Source of the DNA: Humibacillus xanthopallidus
GTDB taxonomy: Bacteria > Actinomycetota > Actinomycetes > Actinomycetales > Dermatophilaceae
Direction: 5' to 3'
DNA length: 64,000 nucleotides
NCBI RefSeq assembly: GCF_006717145.1
Contig: NZ_VFQF01000003.1
Location: 186,001 to 250,000 of the forward strand
Below are positions 26,415 to 35,494 of the stretch, piece after piece. The notes below the pieces were generated by a model. It was not told the DNA's origin. It made no database searches and was given only the letters and a program-made list of their open reading frames with translations. Both the position numbers and the translations under genes were made by a program. The stretch's first letter is position 1, and each line of letters opens with the position of its first letter.

Positions 26415-26696
26415 GTGATCAGGTCGTTCGGGAACGCGATCACCGAACGGCTGTGGTCACGAGAACGCACCAAGAAGCTCGACCCGCGGATCGAGCGGAC
26501 TGCCCTTCGCAAGCTTGTCGTGCTCGATGCGGCCGAGACCCTCGACGACCTGCGGGTCCCACCAGGCAACCGGCTCGAAGCGCTGCGAGGTGACCGAGCC
26601 GGACAGCACAGCATCCGCATCAACCAGCAGTGGCGGATCTGCTTCACCTGGACACCCGCCGGGCCCGAAGACGTCGAGATCCTCGACTACCACTGA
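26415..26696 (+). CDS. higB: HigB-type toxin (RelE/ParE superfamily)
   Basis: A 93-residue protein from GTG 26415. The sequence VIRSFGNAITERLWSRER, LEALRGDRAGQHSIRINQQW and RICFTWTPAGPEDVEILDYH is the HigB/plasmid maintenance killer pattern. These toxins cleave mRNA on the ribosome. The start lies just outside the palindrome, and the antitoxin follows after 17 nt with a strong ribosome site. The order toxin-antitoxin is that of higBA loci. Confidence 0.9.
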   Translation: MIRSFGNAITERLWSRERTKKLDPRIERTALRKLVVLDAAETLDDLRVPPGNRLEALRGDRAGQHSIRINQQWRICFTWTPAGPEDVEILDYH

Positions 26697-26713
26697 CCGA
26701 AGGAGGAACACCG

Positions 26714-27007
26714 ATGGCCACCATCGCGCCGATCCACCCGGGGGAGGTTCTCCTCGAGGACTTCCTGAACCCGCTGGAGGTCACCCAGCACCACCTCGCC
26801 GTCTCGATCGGTGTCCCGCCGCGACGGATCAACGAGATCGTCCACGGCAAGCGCCGGATCACCGCCGACACCGCGCTGCGGCTGGCGCGCTACTTCGGCA
26901 CCACCGACCGGTTCTGGCTCAACCTGCAGACCCGCTACGACCTCGAGATCGAGAAGGACCACCTCGGCGCCGCCCTCGACCGGATCCATCCCCTGCAGAG
27001 CGCCTGA
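26714..27007 (+). CDS. higA: HigA-type antitoxin
   Basis: A 97-residue protein from ATG 26714 after GAAGGAGGAACACCG. It begins ATIAPIHPGEVLLEDFLNPL, and the helix-turn-helix is HHLAVSIGVPPRRINEIVHG, followed by RRITADTALRLARYFG and FWLNLQTRYDLEI. This is the XRE-type HigA family. It neutralises HigB and probably binds the palindrome upstream of higB. Confidence 0.92.
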   Translation: MATIAPIHPGEVLLEDFLNPLEVTQHHLAVSIGVPPRRINEIVHGKRRITADTALRLARYFGTTDRFWLNLQTRYDLEIEKDHLGAALDRIHPLQSA

Positions 27008-27375
27008 CCCATCCGGGCGCTACGCGGCGAATGCACACCGAGTCCGGCGGCCACATGCTTCGCCAGCACAGACGCGCTGGGGTGTTCGAGGCGGGCAGGG
27101 TCGCTCGGTCGCTCATCTTCGGCTTCGATGTGGCTAACAGAGCCATGCTTGCGGCACTTGGCCGAGCACTCGGCCCTGAAACGTCGTCGCCTCGGCGAAT
27201 GGCCAGAACGCGCTGCTGGGTGCGGGGAACGGGAGACGGCAGCGGGGTTGGTGCATGTGGCGAACCGTCCCCCGGCCGGGAGACCGGACGTCCCGCTAAC
27301 CGCACGCTAATCGCACGCGATGACACATGTTGACAACCCCGATGGGCGTTTCCGCATGTCAGGTACTCAGTTATG

Positions 27376-27422
27376 GCCGAACCGCCCAGTGTCTTGCAAG
27401 TCGGGACACGGGGCGGTTCGGC
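27376..27422. repeat. 18-bp inverted repeat with an 11-nt loop
   Basis: GCCGAACCGCCCAGTGTC (27376-27393) pairs with 27405-27422 with one mismatch. It lies in the 482-bp space after higA, which otherwise shows no gene. It could be a terminator or the end of a lost insertion sequence. Confidence 0.6.
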
Positions 27423-27489
27423 GCTGCTCCGTCAGCGCACTTGCGCCATAGACAACAACCGAGTCGGTGCGGCCTGCTTCAATCGAGCC

Positions 27490-27894
27490 ATGTCCGACGA
27501 TGTCGCCCTCGTCCTGGCGTGGATCGAGGCGAGCCAGCGCGCCCGAAACTCGCAAAGGCCCGAGGACTTCGACGCCTTGCGCCGATTCCTCGCAGACGAT
27601 GTCCAAGTGAAACTAGCCAGTCCATGGACGGACTCGCCCTGGCGGATCGCCTACACGAGCGCTAACCAGATCGTCGACCGGCTCAACGCCCCGATCAACC
27701 AGGGACCCACCCTGACGACAGAGAATACGAACGTGGTCCAAGCCGGCAGGGACGTCCTCGTGGAGCAGTTGTCCACCATCACCCTCGACGGCGAGGACCA
27801 CGTCAGCACGGTCTGCCACATCTTCACCGTCGAGGACGGCCGAATCCAGCAGTTGCGCACCTACCGCAACGACCACGGCCTCCCGACCGGCTGA
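27490..27894 (+). CDS. SnoaL-like / NTF2-fold protein
   Basis: A 134-residue protein from ATG 27490. The sequence RPEDFDALRRFLADDVQVKL, VVQAGRDVLVEQLSTITLDG and VCHIFTVEDGRIQQLRTYRN is the pattern of a nuclear-transport-factor-2-like cone fold (SnoaL family). Members are small cyclases, isomerases or binding proteins; nothing here fixes a substrate. It appears monocistronic. Confidence 0.8.
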   Translation: MSDDVALVLAWIEASQRARNSQRPEDFDALRRFLADDVQVKLASPWTDSPWRIAYTSANQIVDRLNAPINQGPTLTTENTNVVQAGRDVLVEQLSTITLDGEDHVSTVCHIFTVEDGRIQQLRTYRNDHGLPTG

Positions 27895-28484
27895 GAAGGT
27901 GGGCGATAGGAGCCGGTATGACTCAGGTAGTCGGCGCACCGAGCGCAGCCAGTACTTCGCCCGCGTCCGGCTACAAACGGTGGCCCCGTTGCAGAGCATT
28001 CCTCGTCCGAGCGTTCCCCGTTCCTGGCGAGGAGGCGGGCCTGCTGCTGCGAGCCGCCTGCGCATGAGCCGTTGGGCGTCCCGACGTTTGCGGGGTCCGC
28101 TACGGCGGGTGCCGCCCGGCTGCTCAGGCTGGCTGGACGGCTCTCGGGCTGGCCGAGCAGGTGATGCAGCCGACGGCGTGGAGTCCGCGCACGGTGGTCC
28201 TGTCGGCCGAGGACCGGGAAACACTGGGCGTCTGAGCTCGATCCGTTGCATGCATCCGCTGCATGCTCAGTGTCGCCCGTACGGGGGACGTTCGGCGCTC
28301 ACCGTCACGAAGCCCCGGCCCAGGTTGGTTTGAGGAGGGAACCTACGGACCGATCATTTCCGGCAACGGGCGTCCGGTCGCCGTCCGCGCCATACGCTTG
28401 GTCTGCGCGCTCTGTCTGGCGCGACTCTGTGGATGCCGCCGCCAGCTGAATCGCGAGGCTGCACCCAGAGATGGAGCGATCCCC
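27895..28484 (+). other. 590-bp intergenic stretch with possible decayed coding DNA
   Basis: No complete gene. In one plus-strand frame about 28073-28234 reads TALGLAEQVMQPTAWSPRTV then VLSAEDRETLGV and a stop, a little like the start of IS630-type transposases. This is too short to call. The rest shows nothing I can name. Confidence 0.25.
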
Positions 28485-29201
28485 ATGAAGCTGCTGCACA
28501 TCAACGCATCCCCGCGGGGCGAGAAGTCCAACACCGAGCGTGTCGCGGCGGCATTCGTGGCGAGCCTGCAGGAGCACCACGCTCACGCCCAGGTGGACAC
28601 CGTCGATCTCTACAACGACGACCTGCCGGCCATCGCGGGCGACAACATCGAGGCGAAGTACACGCTCATGGTCGGCCAGCCGATCAGCAGGGACCACGCC
28701 GAGTCGTGGGCGCAGATCGAGCGCGCCATCGAACACTTTCTCTCCGCCGACGCGTACCTGCTCGCGACCCCCATGTGGAACTTCAGCATCCCCTACGCCC
28801 TCAAGTACTACATCGACTGCATCATCCAGCCCGGATACGTCTTCCGCTACAACGAGATCGGGCAGGCCGTGCCGTTGGTCCACGGCAAGAAGATGATCGT
28901 GGTGTCCTCGCGTGGAGGGGACTACTCCCCCGGATCGCCGATGAACGCCTTCGACTTCCAGGAGCCCTACCTCCGCGCCATCTTCGGGTTCATCGGTGTC
29001 ACCGACATCGAGTTCATCACGGCGCAGCCGATGGACATCACGCCCGAGCTCCGCGAGCAGGCACTCGGTGTGGCCATCGACCACGCCCGGACGCTGGCAA
29101 GCCGCCCAGACTGGGCCTCCGTCACCGCGGACCGGCTACGGGTCAACCCACTGGGGCTGAAACCACAGCCCCTCGTGGACGAACCTGAGGATGCTCCCTA
29201 G
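28485..29201 (+). CDS. azoR: FMN-dependent NADH:azoreductase-type flavoprotein
   Basis: A 238-residue protein from ATG 28485. MKLLHINASPRGEKSNTE is the FMN phosphate-binding loop. ATPMWNFSIPYALKYYIDC and VVSSRGGDYSPGSPMNAFDF match the AzoR (AcpD) family, and FIGVTDIEFITAQPMD follows. The enzymes are cytoplasmic homodimers that reduce azo compounds and quinones using NAD(P)H, probably for protection against electrophiles. It appears monocistronic. Confidence 0.9.
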   Translation: MKLLHINASPRGEKSNTERVAAAFVASLQEHHAHAQVDTVDLYNDDLPAIAGDNIEAKYTLMVGQPISRDHAESWAQIERAIEHFLSADAYLLATPMWNFSIPYALKYYIDCIIQPGYVFRYNEIGQAVPLVHGKKMIVVSSRGGDYSPGSPMNAFDFQEPYLRAIFGFIGVTDIEFITAQPMDITPELREQALGVAIDHARTLASRPDWASVTADRLRVNPLGLKPQPLVDEPEDAP

Positions 29202-29788
29202 CCTTCGGGGCTGACGTCACCCGGGCCGTCATCTGCCGTCACGGCTGGCACACCTCGGACCTCGCCGGACTCGACGAGCTCCTCGGCCATGATCCGGAGC
29301 CTGCGGTTGGCCTTCGAGCTGGCGCTGAGGAGGACCTCAACGCGGCTACCTCGCTGACCTTGACTGTCGCCATGACGATCCTTATCGCCGCACCGATCAG
29401 CCGCGAGTGCGAAGGGCGATCAGCATCATCGGGCCACCGGTGATGCGGTTGCCGATCGACGCCCCGCTGGGATGACTGCCAGCGGCGGTAGGCGCGTCTG
29501 CCCACGAGCCGGATGTGGGCGCAGCCGTGAGACGGAAGGCTTGTCGAGTTGCCGGTCGCTACAGCGAGGGTGCAGGTCGAGGCCGTCACGTCGGCGCTGG
29601 CGGTCTGAAGTTGCAGACTGAACCGGCTCGAATTCGGGTCGGAGTGCCGGCGAGAGGCAATGCCAGTTCAGGACCGTTTCTGCCCGGTGACGGCGTGACT
29701 CGGGGGACCATGAGGGTGTGAGCGCTGCGCCCGATCCAGTGGGGGCCTCGCCGGTCCCACTTGAGACCTGCAGGCATGTGGGGGCCGG
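29202..29788 (-). other. 587-bp intergenic stretch
   Basis: No gene I can support. On the minus strand around 29205-29380 a short frame (MATVKVSEVAA) continues, only after a frame change, as SKANRRLRIMAEELVESGEV, which looks like decayed coding sequence. The remainder shows nothing. Confidence 0.25.
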
Positions 29789-31888
29789 ATGACCGTGACC
29801 GCCTTCCAGCGAAGCCGGGGTGGGCGGGCGAGGTCGTTTAGGCGACGCCGTCCGGTGATCGCCGCCCTGGTTCGCGGGGTGTGTCCGCCCGATGGGCTGA
29901 CCGACGAGCTCATCGAGGCCACCGTCGACGAGGCCGATGCCTTCGTGGGCGCCCTCAATCTCACGTCGAGACGAGCATTGCTCACTTTGGCCGGGGTTCT
30001 CGAGCACGGCACACGGGTACGTCGGGGGCTCCCTTTCAGCGCGATCGACCCGGTCGTCGCGCGGGACGTCCTGGCCCGGTCACGTCGGGGGCCGCTCGGT
30101 CGCGGTCTGCAGCTTCTGCGGGACGTTGTGGTGATGGCCTACTACGAGCAGCCCCAGGTCCGCATTCGGGTGGGCTACAACCCGGATCCCTACATTGCCG
30201 CCAAGAGGGCCGAACGGCTGCAGTCGTGGTCCAGCGACATCGCCTCGCATCGCAGGTTGCTGGTCACGCCGGCGCCGCTGCCCCCGACAGCCTCGTCGCA
30301 GAGTCGCTCCCGGGGGTCCGGGTCGACGACCGCCGCCGGCCGACCCGGCAGCAGCCAGCCCAGCCCTGACCGGTCTCGTGGTGACCGAGTTGGTGCGATC
30401 CGACCCGGCACGCAGATGCCCGGCCGGCTCGAGTGCGACGTCGTCGTGGTGGGCTCCGGAGCCGGGGGTGGCGTGATGGCGGCCGAGCTGGCCGAGGCCG
30501 GCCTGTCCGTGGTGGTGCTCGAGGAGGGTGCGCACCACCCGACGGAGTCGTTCACGACATCCACTACCCAGGCCCTGCGGACCCTCTACCGCGACGGCGG
30601 CGCGACGACCACCCTGGGCCGGGCTCCGGTCGGCTACGCCGAGGGGCGTTGTGTCGGCGGCGGCACCGTCATCAACGGCGGCATGGCCTTCCGTGCCTCA
30701 GACGGCGTGCTGTCCAGGTGGGCCGTCGCCTGCGGCGACCCCGCCCTCTCGAGCGGCGGCCTCGACGACTACTACGCCCGGGTCGAACGTTTCCTGTCGG
30801 TGGGACTACCCGATGCCGGGTCCGTCGGACGCGACCAGGAACTGCTGCGCCTGGGCGCGCAGCGGCTGGGGTGGCGGGTCATCGAGGACCCGCGCAACCA
30901 CCTTCACTGCGGGGGCTGCAACGTCTGCACGTGGGGATGCCCGACCGGCGCCAAGCAGTCGACCCTGGTCAGCTACCTCCCCCGTGCGCTGGCGTTCGGG
31001 GCGACGGTGTGGACCGACTGTCGGGTCGAGCGTGTCCTCCACAACGGCAAGCAGGCCGTCGGGGTTCGCGGGCGGGTCAGCGGTGCCTCAAGGCCCGCGA
31101 GGGCTTTCGAGGTGAGGGCGAGTCACGTCGTCGTCTGCGCGGGCGCGATCCAGACACCCGCCCTGCTGCTGCGCTCCGGGATGCGACCACCCTCGGGCCA
31201 GCTCGGACGCAACCTCACCCTCCACCCGGGTGCTGGGGTGATGGCCGTGTTCGAGGAGGTCGTCGATGGGTGGAAGGGCGCCCACCAGTCCTTGCAGGTC
31301 CGTGAGTTCGAGTCCCACGGGGTTATCCTCGCCGCCGTCAACCTCCCACCGTCCCTCGTCGCCCGTGCGCTCCCCCTGGACGGGGCGGCCCTTGGGGAGG
31401 CCCTCGCCGCCTACAACCAGATCGTCACCGCTGGAGTGCTCGTCGAGGACACCGGCGCCGGGCGTGTCCGGCCGATCGGATCGACCGGCGTCGCCGTGAC
31501 GTACGCCGTCACGGCCACCGACGCTGACCGGGTGACCCGAGCGGTTCTCCTCGTCAGCGAGGCACTGATGGCCGCGGGAGCCCACACCGTGCACCTTCCG
31601 ATTCGAGGACATCAGCCGTTGCGTACCGGCGACGACATTCGTCGCGCGGCAGCGCGCCGGGTGCGGGCCTCCGACCTGGACCTGTTGACCGTCCACCTGA
31701 TGGGCACGGCACGGATGGGGTCTGATCCCTTGTGGGCCGTGTGTGACCCCTTCGGCGCGGTCTATGAAACGCGTGGGCTGACGGTGGCCGACGCGAGCCT
31801 GTTCCCCGGACCCGTTGGCGTGAACCCGATGCTCACTGTCATGGCCCTGGCCACCCGCGCTGCTGAAAGGATCATCGAGACATGGTGA
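29789..31888 (+). CDS. GMC-family oxidoreductase with N-terminal gluconate 2-dehydrogenase subunit 3-like domain
   Basis: A 699-residue protein from ATG 29789. Residues 1-155 form a helical domain like the small subunit of gluconate 2-dehydrogenase. A Ser/Pro/Arg-rich linker (about 163-205) follows. The FAD fold is CDVVVVGSGAGGGVMAAELA (Gly222 onward), and TVINGGMAFRASD and the C-terminal HLMGTARMGSD and GVNPMLTVMALATR are GMC signatures. A CGGCNVCTWGCPTGAKQS segment near residue 373 has the CxxC-x2-C-x3-CP spacing of an Fe-S site, as in some alcohol-oxidising GMC proteins. It overlaps the next gene by 7 nt. Confidence 0.87.
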   Translation: MTVTAFQRSRGGRARSFRRRRPVIAALVRGVCPPDGLTDELIEATVDEADAFVGALNLTSRRALLTLAGVLEHGTRVRRGLPFSAIDPVVARDVLARSRRGPLGRGLQLLRDVVVMAYYEQPQVRIRVGYNPDPYIAAKRAERLQSWSSDIASHRRLLVTPAPLPPTASSQSRSRGSGSTTAAGRPGSSQPSPDRSRGDRVGAIRPGTQMPGRLECDVVVVGSGAGGGVMAAELAEAGLSVVVLEEGAHHPTESFTTSTTQALRTLYRDGGATTTLGRAPVGYAEGRCVGGGTVINGGMAFRASDGVLSRWAVACGDPALSSGGLDDYYARVERFLSVGLPDAGSVGRDQELLRLGAQRLGWRVIEDPRNHLHCGGCNVCTWGCPTGAKQSTLVSYLPRALAFGATVWTDCRVERVLHNGKQAVGVRGRVSGASRPARAFEVRASHVVVCAGAIQTPALLLRSGMRPPSGQLGRNLTLHPGAGVMAVFEEVVDGWKGAHQSLQVREFESHGVILAAVNLPPSLVARALPLDGAALGEALAAYNQIVTAGVLVEDTGAGRVRPIGSTGVAVTYAVTATDADRVTRAVLLVSEALMAAGAHTVHLPIRGHQPLRTGDDIRRAAARRVRASDLDLLTVHLMGTARMGSDPLWAVCDPFGAVYETRGLTVADASLFPGPVGVNPMLTVMALATRAAERIIETW

Positions 31889-32445
31889 CGCCCACCGACC
31901 CGCGACCGATCCGGCCAGCCTCTCCTGCCTACCTGGCTCTCGTCGCCACACCTACGCGGCGGCTGAGCAAGGTCATGCGGCGAGGAGGCACACCAGACTT
32001 CAACCTTCTGTCCGGCTGGGAGTGGCGCGGCACGAACCTGCCCGCCTCCTCGCGCCTGCTCGGCATCCGGCGCTTCATCAAGGGCTTCCACACCGCCGAC
32101 GGGCGAGCGCTGGGATACAACGTGTCGGTCGTCGGGAGCGACCTGACCTCGCCCTGGACCGAGCGAGCCCAGCGCGACGGTCGTCGCGAATGGGCCAGGT
32201 TCACCGTCACCCCCGTGGACGCGGCCGCCACTAACAACCGCTACCTCAACGCCCTGTTCCTCGACTACGGCGCGGTCGAGACGCCGGAGGCAGGCCTGGC
32301 CGGGGGACTGCGCGACTACCTCGTGCAAGTGTCGCCGGGCTCGGACGAGCTCCTCCTCGGACACGCCTTCCTCGCCGTGGCGAACCTGCGAGTCCCCGTC
32401 GGTTGGTTCGCCCTCGAGCGACTACAACAGATCCAGGAAGCATGA
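31882..32445 (+). CDS. Conserved protein of unknown function coupled to the GMC oxidoreductase
   Basis: A 187-residue protein whose ATG lies inside the 3' end of the GMC gene, so translation is coupled. No signal peptide or membrane helix is evident. It contains GWEWRGTNLPASSRLLGIRR, NNRYLNALFLDYGAVETPEA and LLLGHAFLAVANLRVPVGWF. I do not recognise the family. The tight coupling suggests an accessory or substrate-handling role for the oxidoreductase (inference). Confidence 0.75.
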   Translation: MVTPTDPRPIRPASPAYLALVATPTRRLSKVMRRGGTPDFNLLSGWEWRGTNLPASSRLLGIRRFIKGFHTADGRALGYNVSVVGSDLTSPWTERAQRDGRREWARFTVTPVDAAATNNRYLNALFLDYGAVETPEAGLAGGLRDYLVQVSPGSDELLLGHAFLAVANLRVPVGWFALERLQQIQEA

Positions 32446-32736
32446 AGGCCAAGCGCGTACACCTCAGGCCCAGGCCCGCTCATCGCCCCGTCGAAGTCAG
32501 CGACTCGACTTCCGCCCAAGACGGCGCCGTGCCCGGCCCGGTGGCTCCCCAGCGAACAGCTCCAAATCTCCCCCCGCGCTGACAGGCGTCTTCCCGCATG
32601 AAGCCGAACACACCATCGGGCTCCTCGTGGACGACTCGCGTCGATAACCCAATGTGACGGCGCTTCGCGGCGGAATGGGCTACCCCTGCAGACTCAGATG
32701 ACGGATAGAGCCTGTCCGACTAACGGTGTATGACAG
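32446..32736. other. 291-bp intergenic stretch between convergent genes
   Basis: No gene and no clear terminator. The short string GCGGAATGGGCTA near 32670 also occurs near 26333. Confidence 0.3.
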
Positions 32737-34281
32737 CTATCGGAAGTGCATGGCGGGGGCGTTGGCGCACACATCTCTTGGGGCTGGTCGGGCCGGTTCT
32801 CGGTTCCACGTGTTACGGGCGGTGATGGCGCATTCGTAGAAGCCGAGGACGTTGTGGATGCCCCCCGGGACCTCGAGGACAGACGTCTGCGGCCCGAGCG
32901 TATCGGCGGCTGTCTGGGTGGTGGCCGGAGGGCTGAACGAGTCGAGGCCGCCCGACATCAGCAGCAGCGGGATCCCGATGCTGGAGAGGGTGGGGGTGGT
33001 GCCTTCGGGTGGGGTGTCCCAAGCCGGGCACGCCTCGGTGTACGGCGAGTCCTTGAAGACGGAAGGGTAGGCCGGGTTGCTGCTGGCTCCGCGGATCGCA
33101 TCGGTGGCCTCCTGGCCATGCACGGCGGGCGTGTGGCAGAAGTTGGTGAGGAAGACGCCCAGGCTGAATCGTGGATCGCGGCACTGCGGTCGGTACCCGC
33201 TGCAGAAGATGGGGTCTGTTGCGACCGTCTGGGCTAGTTCGGGGGCGAGCCGGCCGTGAGCGGCGTCGCTGATGATTCTCGGCAGAGCGGTCAGGGGGCC
33301 GCCCTCCGCTCCCAGGGCGAGCCTCGTGGCGCGCAGCAGCTTGGGGGCGTCGACGAGCACGCTGACGTGCTGGTCACCGACGCTGGTCCTGCCTCGCAAG
33401 GGGTGGGTGGCAACCCCGTCCAGGGCTTGGCTCCACAGCCCCTGCAGGTCGGGGTAGTCGGCACGGCAGGCGGGCGTCTGCTGGCACGTCCGGAACAAGG
33501 CGTCGAGCCCTTGCTGCAGCGCGGCGGCGCCGCCGTAGAAGCCGGTGGGGCTGGTGAATGCCGGCGAGTCGAGGTAGGCGGCTTTGACGCGTCCGGGGTA
33601 GCGGCGCAGGTACTCGAACAGCACGGCCGACTGGGTGCCGTACGCACCGGCCATCTCCCAGCGGTCGATCCCGGCGGCGACTCGCAGGTCCTCCATGTCC
33701 TGAGCCATCGCCGCAGTCGTGTAGTCGGCGGGGTCGACGTCGTGGGACCGCAGGCGTTTCGCGCAGGCGGCGACCGCGGTGACGAAGGTCGCGCGTAGAC
33801 CGGCGTCGTCGTGGGCTACACCGGCCGCCCGCACACCGAGACGGTCCACCTCGGGGCAGCGCAGTGAGGGCGTGCTGTGGGGGCCTGAACCCCGCCATTC
33901 CATCTGTAGGCCTGTGCGGCCCATCCTGGAGGTGCCGGCCGCCATAGCGCCAGAGATCGCCTCGGCATCGCCGAAGTTGGGGCCGAAGCTGGTTCCGATC
34001 CCGGGAACTGCGACGCCGCTTGGCGGCGGGACCTCGCCCACCAGCAGCGTGATGGTGGCGCCTTCGGGTTCAGCTCGGTTGGCCAACACGGTGAGGGTGC
34101 CGCACTGGTGTGGGGACAAGAAGGTGGTCTCCACGTCGGCCGGGCATACCCCCCACACCAGCGACGGTCGAAACGTCACCGGCGGCGGCGTGGGGGTGCA
34201 CCCCAGGAGCAGCCCGGTCATGAGGCAGCCTGTGATGGCAGCCGCGAGCTTTGGGCGATGGGTGCGTTGCGGGATGCGCAT
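32737..34281 (-). CDS. Lipoprotein with tripeptidyl-aminopeptidase (TAP)-like alpha/beta-hydrolase fold lacking the nucleophile Ser
   Basis: A 514-residue protein from ATG 34281 after GAGAGGACG. The signal peptide ends at a good lipobox GLLLGC (Cys28), so it is a membrane-anchored surface lipoprotein. The fold is that of SlpD/TAP-type peptidases (QDMEDLRVAAGIDRWEMAGA, then YLRRYPGRVKAAYLDSPAF and LLLMSGGLDSFSPPATTQTA). The elbow normally reads GxSYG; here it is AGAYGTQ with Ala213. The acid (GGLDSFSP) and His (GGIHNVLGF) are kept. It is the last gene of the ECF sigma operon. It probably does not hydrolyse peptides by the usual mechanism. Confidence 0.85.
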   Translation of the reverse strand: MRIPQRTHRPKLAAAITGCLMTGLLLGCTPTPPPVTFRPSLVWGVCPADVETTFLSPHQCGTLTVLANRAEPEGATITLLVGEVPPPSGVAVPGIGTSFGPNFGDAEAISGAMAAGTSRMGRTGLQMEWRGSGPHSTPSLRCPEVDRLGVRAAGVAHDDAGLRATFVTAVAACAKRLRSHDVDPADYTTAAMAQDMEDLRVAAGIDRWEMAGAYGTQSAVLFEYLRRYPGRVKAAYLDSPAFTSPTGFYGGAAALQQGLDALFRTCQQTPACRADYPDLQGLWSQALDGVATHPLRGRTSVGDQHVSVLVDAPKLLRATRLALGAEGGPLTALPRIISDAAHGRLAPELAQTVATDPIFCSGYRPQCRDPRFSLGVFLTNFCHTPAVHGQEATDAIRGASSNPAYPSVFKDSPYTEACPAWDTPPEGTTPTLSSIGIPLLLMSGGLDSFSPPATTQTAADTLGPQTSVLEVPGGIHNVLGFYECAITARNTWNREPARPAPRDVCANAPAMHFR

Positions 34282-34307
34282 GGTCCGTCCTCTCGAGAGC
34301 GCGTGAG

Positions 34308-34856
34308 TCAGCTCTGGCGTTTCCAGGTGCCCTCGAGGAAGACGTGCTCGGCGTCGCCCAAAGGCGGCTGCCCCGGAGGGGGTTTGATCCCGGACGTGAC
34401 CAGGGTGTCTCCGTTGACTCTCCAGGCCACTGTCAGGCTGCCACCGGTGCTGTCGCTGCCCTGGACCCAACGCCCGGTGCTGTCGTAGCTCGTGGTGCCG
34501 AGGTCACCGACTTCGTATGCGCCGAGGTCGTCCTGGACGAGGAGTGACCACCGCGATCCTTGCGTCCTGAGCACGATGCGGACCGTGCCGTCGTCGAGGT
34601 AGTTGGCGGTGATCTCCTCCGGCGACAGGTGCAGTCCGCGTCGTGTCAGCTCGGCCGTGGTGATGTCCCTAGCCCAGGCCCCATCGGGAATCGCGGTGAG
34701 CCTTGCGGAGGTGGGTGAAGGTCGGGCCGAGACGCTCTGCGCGGCGGCTACCGGCTTCCCTGCCCCTTGACCGGCAGGTGGCTGGGCACCTCCGGAGCAT
34801 CCCCCGAGCAGGGCCCCACTGGCCAGGATTGCCGTCGCTGCACGTGCTGCCCTCAT
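34308..34856 (-). CDS. Small lipoprotein of the ECF sigma operon
   Basis: A 182-residue protein from ATG 34856. The signal peptide ends GALLGGCSGG with the lipobox LGGC. A Pro/Ala/Ser-rich linker precedes a globular C-terminal domain (LTAIPDGAWARDITTAELTR, GTVRIVLRTQGSRWSLLVQD, DTLVTSGIKPPPGQPPLGDA). The family is not recognised. It lies between the anti-sigma-like gene (65-nt gap) and the TAP-like lipoprotein (26-nt gap) and probably belongs to the same envelope-response operon. Confidence 0.8.
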   Translation of the reverse strand: MRAARAATAILASGALLGGCSGGAQPPAGQGAGKPVAAAQSVSARPSPTSARLTAIPDGAWARDITTAELTRRGLHLSPEEITANYLDDGTVRIVLRTQGSRWSLLVQDDLGAYEVGDLGTTSYDSTGRWVQGSDSTGGSLTVAWRVNGDTLVTSGIKPPPGQPPLGDAEHVFLEGTWKRQS

Positions 34857-34921
34857 CGTTCAGGTCCCTTTCGGTGGAGTCCTGCGGGCGCGGCCGCAGG
34901 ACTCGTCAGGTCTTTGCCTCG

Positions 34922-35494
34922 TCACGGCAGTGCCGTCCAGCTCGCTGCGGTGAGGACCGCCACCCGCTGCGGGCAGGGATCCACGGTCGTGGTGAGGGTC
35001 AGCCGTGTCCCGCTTCTGGTCATGGCGTACCTGCCCAACGGCTGGCCGGCGCAGAGGTCCTGGCTGAACAGGTCGGTCCGCAGCTCGTCGCCGGCGACGG
35101 CGTAGAGCACCCCGGAGACCACGCCCGGGTAGGCCGGCGGTGCGGTAACGGTCAGCACGCCCTGGGGTTTGAACTCGAGCACCCAGCGTCCTGCGACACT
35201 CGGCGTCGACGGCTGCGCGGGGACGTCAGCCGCATACAGGCCCTGCAGGGCTGCGGTCGATGTCGCCCCGTCCGCCGGGACCAGGGGCGCGCGGTCGCTG
35301 CGCCACCCCAGAGAAAGCGCCAGAACCAGTGCGGTGCACGCCGCGGCCACGACGCCAGCCGTGACGCCGGCCCAGCGCAGCAGACGGTCACGCTGCCCCC
35401 GCGTCAACGCGGCCTTCAGCAGCAGCTCGACGTCTGGGTCGCAGCTCTGGGCATTCCGGGCGAGGCCGATGCGCAGTCTCTCGTCAACGGACAT
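34922..35494 (-). CDS. Single-pass membrane protein, candidate anti-sigma factor
   Basis: A 190-residue protein. A short cytoplasmic N-terminus (about 38 residues) is followed by one membrane helix (WAGVTAGVVAAACTALVLAL) and an extracytoplasmic domain of about 125 residues with two Cys. The start overlaps the end of the sigma gene by 11 nt, as expected for a sigma/anti-sigma pair. No HxxxCxxC zinc motif is present, so it is not a ZAS-type anti-sigma factor. The role is inferred from position and topology. Confidence 0.75.
   Translation of the reverse strand: MSVDERLRIGLARNAQSCDPDVELLLKAALTRGQRDRLLRWAGVTAGVVAAACTALVLALSLGWRSDRAPLVPADGATSTAALQGLYAADVPAQPSTPSVAGRWVLEFKPQGVLTVTAPPAYPGVVSGVLYAVAGDELRTDLFSQDLCAGQPLGRYAMTRSGTRLTLTTTVDPCPQRVAVLTAASWTALP

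Noticed and set aside
26403-26696. HigB start at ATG 26403
   Set aside because: That ATG lies inside the 29-bp palindrome with no ribosome site; GTG 26415 just downstream fits better.
27327-27350. TTGACAAC at 27331 as a right end of a fourth IS110 copy
   Set aside because: The following bases do not match the conserved right end (AGGGGTGC) and no transposase lies upstream.
27899-28333. 144-codon frame before the azoreductase gene
   Set aside because: Arginine- and glycine-rich with no family pattern; at best it contains a short relic.
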